From NCBI RefSeq assembly GCF_023159225.1, contig NC_063176.1, positions 33,645,786 through 33,709,785 on the forward strand: 64,000 bases of DNA. Direction: 5' to 3'. This document shows, piece by piece, positions 59,201-64,000 of the stretch. How positions within the stretch are numbered: position 1 is the first letter of the stretch; each line of letters begins with the position of its first letter. The notes under the pieces were generated by a model. It saw only the letters and a program-made list of their open reading frames with translations, did no database searches and had not been told where the DNA came from. Source of the stretch: Perognathus longimembris pacificus (Eukaryota; Chordata; Mammalia; Rodentia; Heteromyidae). The translations under genes were made by a program, and so were the position numbers.

Positions 59201-60036
59201 AGATATGGAACCAACCCAGATGCCCCTCAGTAGACAAATGGATCAGGAAAATATGGTACATATACACAATGGAATTTTAAGCTTCTATCAGAAAGAATGA
59301 CATTGCCCCATTCATAAGGAAATGGAAGGACTTGGAAAAAATGATGCTAAGTGAAGTGAACCAGACCTAAAGAAACTTAGAATCTATGGTTTCCCTATTA
59401 GGGAATAATTACCACAGGTTTAGGCTAGTCACAGCAGAGGATCACAAGAACCCAATAGCTATGTCCTTATCAACACATAAGACGATTTTAAATGAAATGA
59501 ACTCCATGTTATGGAAATGAGTGTTATATCACTGTTGTAATTATTTTCAACATGCCATGTGAAACCGGAGCTTTTTTTGTTGATGATCCTCTTGTATCCT
59601 TGTTCTGTGGTTGTCCCAGTACTATCATTGTTTCTCATTTGAATACCCTGTATCCTGTATATACTGGTATTAAAACTAGGGAATATCAAAATCGAAAGAC
59701 AAAGGATAAAAAGGCAAAGGACTCCAAAAGCAATACTTACAATGAATGAGGGAGGAGGTAACAAACAGTACAAGAAATGTATCCAATGCCTAACGTATGA
59801 AACTGTAACCTCTCTGTACATTTCTTTGACAAATAAATCTAAACAAAACCATTTGGTATAAGCCAACTGAACTACTCATGGGAGGAGAGGGAAAGGATGG
59901 GGGGAGAGGCGGGAATGAGGGAGAAGATAATAAATTGTACAAGAAATGTACCCACTGCCTTATGTATGAAACTGTAACCCCTCTGTACATCACTTTGACA
60001 ATAAATAACTACTTTAAAAAAGTTTTACATAATTCT
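56273..60036 (+). mobile_element. 5'-truncated L1 (copy E) with duplicated 3' terminus
   Basis: Body 56292-60017, flanked by a 19-bp duplication AAAAGTTTTACAAAATTCT (56273-56291) and AAAAGTTTTACATAATTCT (60018-60036), one mismatch. It holds ORF2 from the late endonuclease region onwards and a 3'UTR whose last ~100 bp occurs twice (about 59748-59836 and 59910-60010). Confidence 0.92.
56292..59370 (+). pseudogene. L1 ORF2 fragment with RT domain, copy E
   Basis: Encodes RT motifs in order: NLPPKKSPGPDVFTAEFYKAF (~56968), NYRPISLMKIDAKILNKILA (~57160), [16 protein letters not shown] (~57370), and the catalytic box region [10 protein letters not shown] (~57672), where the second Asp is Glu. The Cys-rich C-terminus is near 58970. 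It is the only copy with most of the RT domain. Frameshifts near 57236, 57545 and 57745, and several stops, inactivate it. Confidence 0.9.
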
Positions 60037-60284
60037 AATTGCAATGTTAGAGCAACTAACAGAATATTTATCCATGGAATTTCCATAGAGTGACATCTCC
60101 TTGGAATTAGACATTGAAAACTCCACCATGTAATTTCCCCACAGTAATTAACATGTATAAAGTCAGCAAAACAAAAGTACTACTGCTGCCATCCATTTTT
60201 CTCCTCATACTTCATCTCTTTCCTAAAATCAGCAACTGTTAAGAACATTCAGTTTGAACAAAAAAAAGTCACAGGTAAAATTTT
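60037..60284. other. Unique non-coding DNA
   Basis: Short spacer between two L1 copies; nothing recognised. Confidence 0.5.
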
Positions 60285-61494
60285 TTTTAAATTGTCAAAC
60301 TGATATATATATAGAGAGTGGTTACAGTTTCATATGTTAGGTATTGGATACATTTCTTATACTGTGTGTTACCTCCTCCCTCATTCTCCCTCCCCCTCCC
60401 CCTTTCCCTTTCACCCCATAAGTTGTTTAGTAGAATTACACTAAAAAGTTTTGCAAGTATTGCTTTTGTAATCGTTTGTCTTTCTTACCCTTTGTCTCTC
60501 GATTTTGGTATTCCCATTCAGTTTCCTAGTTCTAATACCTGTATACATGGTTTCCAATGTACTCAGATAAGATACAGAGATAGCGCAGGTACAACCACAG
60601 GAAGGGGATACAAGAGGATCATCAATAACAGAAGCTATGGTTTCACATTGCATGTTGAAAGTAATTACAACAGTAATATAACAGTCGTTTCCATAACATG
60701 GAGTTCATTTCACTTAGCATCATCTTTTGTGTTCATAAGGGTATAGCTATTGGGCTCTTGTGATCCTCTGCTGTGACTAGCCTAAACCTGTAATAATTAT
60801 TCCCTATGAGGGAGATCATAGAGTCCATCTTTCTATGGGTCTGGCTCACTTCACTTAGTATAATTTTTTCCAAGTCCTTACATTTATTTCCTTACAAATG
60901 GGGCAATGTCATTCTTTCTGATAGAGGCATAAAATTCCATTTTGTATATGTACCACATTTTCCTGATCCATTCTTCTACTGAGGGGCATCTGGGTTGGTT
61001 CCAAATTCTAGCTATGACAAACTGTGCTGTGATGAACATTGTTGTGCTGGTGGCTTTAGTGCGTTGTTGTTTGTGGTCTTTTGGGTAGATGCCTAAGAGT
61101 GGGGCTGCTGGGTCATAGGGGAGTTCTATGTTTAGCCTTCTGAGGAATCTCCATACCGCTTTCCAGAGTGTCTGAACCAGTTTACATTCCCACCAGCAAT
61201 GAAGTAGGGTTCCCTTTGGCCACATCACCTCCAACATTTGTCATTGTTAGTTTTCTTGATATAGGACATTCTTACTGTGCTAAGATGGAATCTCAATGTT
61301 GTTTTGATGTGCATTTCTTTTATGGCCAGTGATGTAGAGTACTTTTACATGTGTCTCTTGGCCATTCTCATTTCCTCTTCAGAGAAGTCTCTTTTTAAGT
61401 CTTTAGCCCACTTGTTGAGGGGCCTGTTGGTTCTTTGAGGTTTTGGTTTGGAGGAATGTAATTTGTTTAGTTCTGCATATATTTTAGATATGTT
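60285..61494 (-). mobile_element. 5'-truncated L1 (copy F)
   Basis: L1 3'UTR (60285-60800) and ORF2 C-terminus (about 60800-61494), reversed; ends inside ORF2 at TATTTTAGATATG. Copies E and F lie tail to tail 270 bp apart. GTCAC occurs at both ends, too short for a firm target duplication. Confidence 0.88.
60805..61490 (-). pseudogene. L1 ORF2 C-terminal fragment, copy F
   Basis: Includes [24 protein letters not shown] and LPYDPAAPLLGIYPK, typical of the ORF2p C-terminus. A one-base deletion in the GGCCAAAGGG region breaks the frame near 61220. Confidence 0.82.
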
Positions 61495-62196
61495 GTCACC
61501 TACTCCTGACTCATCTAAATTTGATCACTCTCTTCATTTTAACCCATTATTATATCTCAATTATCTCTGAAGAGTTTCCATTCTCTTGACAATACAGCTT
61601 ATTATCCTATATATCATTTATCTTTGGTTGTCATCTTTAAAGTGAGATTGTATATTCTATCACTGGGAATCTTTGAATAATAAACAGTTCCTTTAGGGGA
61701 ACGACAGTAATAAATATATAGCAATGGTCATATGCCTCAATTTCCTACACTTTCCTACACAAAACTCTCTAATATAAGTGAGTTGTTATTCCACTACAAT
61801 TATTTAAGAGGCTGTAACTCTCCTATCAGTCACTGCAATGGCAAGCACAGAATCAGCTCAAGCTAAATCGTGCAGACCAAGTTATATGGTAGGGTGATAA
61901 AGAACTATAGAATTGTCATTTCCAGTCATTGCTGTTTCTTCTCATTTTACCTGTTTCTCTTCTTTCTCTTGCTTCACTTCATCATTCTAGGTCTGATTAT
62001 CTTCAGTAGTAATATGCAGGAGCCAATTTATATTGCTTCATCAGAGCCAATTATGAAGAATTTCTAATTAATAACAGGAATTTTATGAGCCATGGTTAAA
62101 CATGTTCATTGTTAAAATTAAAGTTTATAAAATTATAGTCAAACAAAGTGTTTTGAACTTGATGTCTAGAAGTACCACAACTCATTAGTTCTTATT
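61495..62196. other. Unique non-coding DNA
   Basis: Nothing recognised. Confidence 0.5.
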
Positions 62197-62425
62197 TTTT
62201 TGTGTGCCAGTCCTAAGTTTGAATTCACAACCTGGGCACTGTCCCTTAGTTTTTTTGCTCAAGGCTAGTCCTCTTACAACTTGAGCCACAGCTCCACTTC
62301 TCACTTAGTAGTTTAATAGAGGTAAGAGTCTCACAGACTTTCCTGCCCAGGCTGGCTTTGAATCCACAGATCTCAGTCCCTTGAATAGGTAGAATTACAG
62401 GCATGAGCTACTGGCATCCAGCCAG
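62197..62425 (-). mobile_element. B1-headed composite SINE, antisense
   Basis: GTGCCAGTCCTAAGTTTGAATTC ... TTGAGCCACAGCTCCACTTC ... CTCAGTCCCTTGAATAGGTAG ... CATGAGCTACTGGCATCCAGCC. Moderately diverged. Confidence 0.85.
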
Positions 62426-64000
62426 TTCCTAATTATTTTAAAACTTTTTATAAAGACTATCTTTATCTATCACATCTGTGCAGTCACATTGCATATCCCT
62501 TTCATGGCACAATGTTACCTACCTCTTCCCAATCCTGTGCTGAGCAATGTGATGGAAAATGACTGTGACAGGATGGTATGTAAATAAGGGATGGCCAGTG
62601 CTATTGATTGAGGTTCAATACTTATTCTGTTAACTTTTAATAAATAGATAATGCTGGTGGAAATACTGACAATTGATAATGGTGTGTTGTGTCTTTAGAT
62701 ATTACATTATGAAATGCATAAGACAGTAGATAACTCTAATATCTGGAAAAAATCTTATGTGTTTCAGAAGCTGCACACATAACTGATGGAAAAGTAAATA
62801 TCTGTGACATTCTGTGTAAAGTTAATACTTCAGTGTAATTGGGTGAACACTTGACAGTCTCAAGCATCTTCTACTGGCTGTTTTGATAACAGGATCTCAA
62901 CTCAGTATCTGCCATTTCATTATTTCAAAATCTACCTTATGGATTCAAGTTACTTAGGCATTATAATCCTGAAGTCATATTCTATAATGCATACATATTA
63001 TTAAATTCTGTCTAAGTCTTTTGTCTAATCTCTCTATTATTTTTTCCATCCAGGTAATTAGAGTTTAGAAATCAAAACATTTCAAACTTTACTCTAGAGC
63101 TGTGAGCCTCTACTGATAAATTACACAGTTGTAGGCATAGGAGCACAAACTAAGAAAATACTAAAAGAAAGTTATCTAGGAATTTATAGAAATGGAGTGA
63201 CACTAGAGTTGTAGTTGGAGAAGTTGCAGTTAGTACAATTAGCTCAGAAAGAGAGACACTTGGTTGTTTTGTGCTTATTTGGTGCTTTATCTTTTGACTC
63301 TATTCAAACTTGATAACAACCGGTATTATTTTTGGCTGATTTATCTGTCAACAACTGGTCTTGTTTAGGTTGGTAATCTAGGAAGCACTGTAATTTTGTT
63401 TTTAAAAGAAGGACAAGTTACATACAGCTGACAGATTTCAGGAGAAATAACAGTTGTCTTTTTCAAAACTAAGACAGATGCTTAAAGCTGTGAGCACTTG
63501 AAAGACTTGCTAAAATTGTTGTATATGGTACACAGATTGCAAAAGGAACAAAATATACCTAAGCCTCAAGTACATCATTAGGACTTTGAAACCTCTATTT
63601 TTCTCCACTTTTACCCATTTTTAACCTCAATTCATAAAATTTTCTGTAGTTAAAAATCCTGATCAACACACACACACACACACGCACACGCACACACACA
63701 CACACACATTTCTCTTTCTCAAAATTTATTTCTGAGAGCATTAGAAAGAGTATGACTTAAAAGTACTAGTTGTAAAGAATATGAGGAAAAGCAGATGAGA
63801 AAAGTCATGGCTGAATTTTAAGGTATATTTTAGGATAAAAATGAATGGCATCACCATGCAGTTGGTATTACTCCATTTTTTTCTCCATATAGAGGCACTT
63901 TCATGGTTTGTCCATGTACTGTAACCTAAGCTGTATATTATCTTAGAAATCTAATACCTTTGGTACCTAGTTCCTATTCACTTTGTATCCTAATGCTTAT
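62426..64000. other. Unique non-coding DNA with a CA repeat
   Basis: No gene recognised; contains the (CA)n at 63668-63708. Confidence 0.5.
63668..63708. repeat. (CA)n microsatellite
   Basis: About 20 CA units with two CG interruptions. Confidence 0.95.

Noticed and set aside
60255..61505. GTCAC at both ends of L1 copy F as a target duplication
   Set aside because: Only five bases match and the neighbours differ.

Overview
This is a stretch of mammalian nuclear DNA in which I recognise no host exon, no tRNA or rRNA gene and no CRISPR array. It is AT-rich, full of microsatellites, and dominated by LINE-1 (L1) retrotransposons, SINEs and one endogenous retrovirus (ERV). The SINEs have an ID-like tRNA head (beginning GGGGCTGGGGATATGGCC) or a B1/7SL-like head, both joined to the same second tRNA-like tail. 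From general knowledge this points to a rodent, most likely a geomyoid (pocket mouse, kangaroo rat or gopher); that assignment is inference.

Layout. 1-1156: unique DNA, microsatellites and an old SINE. 1157-1654: a plus-strand solo LTR. 1655-15057: a near full-length plus-strand L1 (5'UTR, ORF1, ORF2, 3'UTR). Its ORF2 has an internal deletion and holds a 6.76-kb gammaretrovirus-like provirus on the minus strand (5152-11915). The provirus has two ~430-bp LTRs, broken gag and pol, almost no env, and a 5-bp target duplication. 15058-25510: unique DNA, SINEs, and a nest of truncated L1 3' ends, one of them 5'-inverted. 25511-27708: a minus-strand 5'-truncated L1 with a SINE inside and a 13-bp target duplication. 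27.9-35.8 kb: old L1 relics, SINEs and unique DNA. 35802-36502: a short L1 of a different lineage. 40824-46166: a minus-strand L1 with a complete 5' end and a large internal deletion; its 15-bp target duplications lie beyond the L1 3' end, so the unit appears to carry a 3' transduction. 48.6-49.3 kb: an ancient L1/HAL1-like ORF1 relic. 52.5-54.0, 56.3-60.0 and 60.3-61.5 kb: three more truncated L1 copies; the middle one has a duplicated 3' terminus. The rest is unique non-coding DNA.

No intact protein-coding gene is present. All retroelement reading frames carry frameshifts, stops or deletions, although the L1 at 25.5-27.7 kb keeps more than 300 open ORF2 codons. The most informative observations concern how these elements were built: microhomology deletion, 3' transduction, 5' inversion, repeated insertion at one spot, a retained gag-pol stop-codon readthrough hairpin, and SINE tails that grew into long microsatellites. 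All coordinates and homologies were read by eye; no database search was run.
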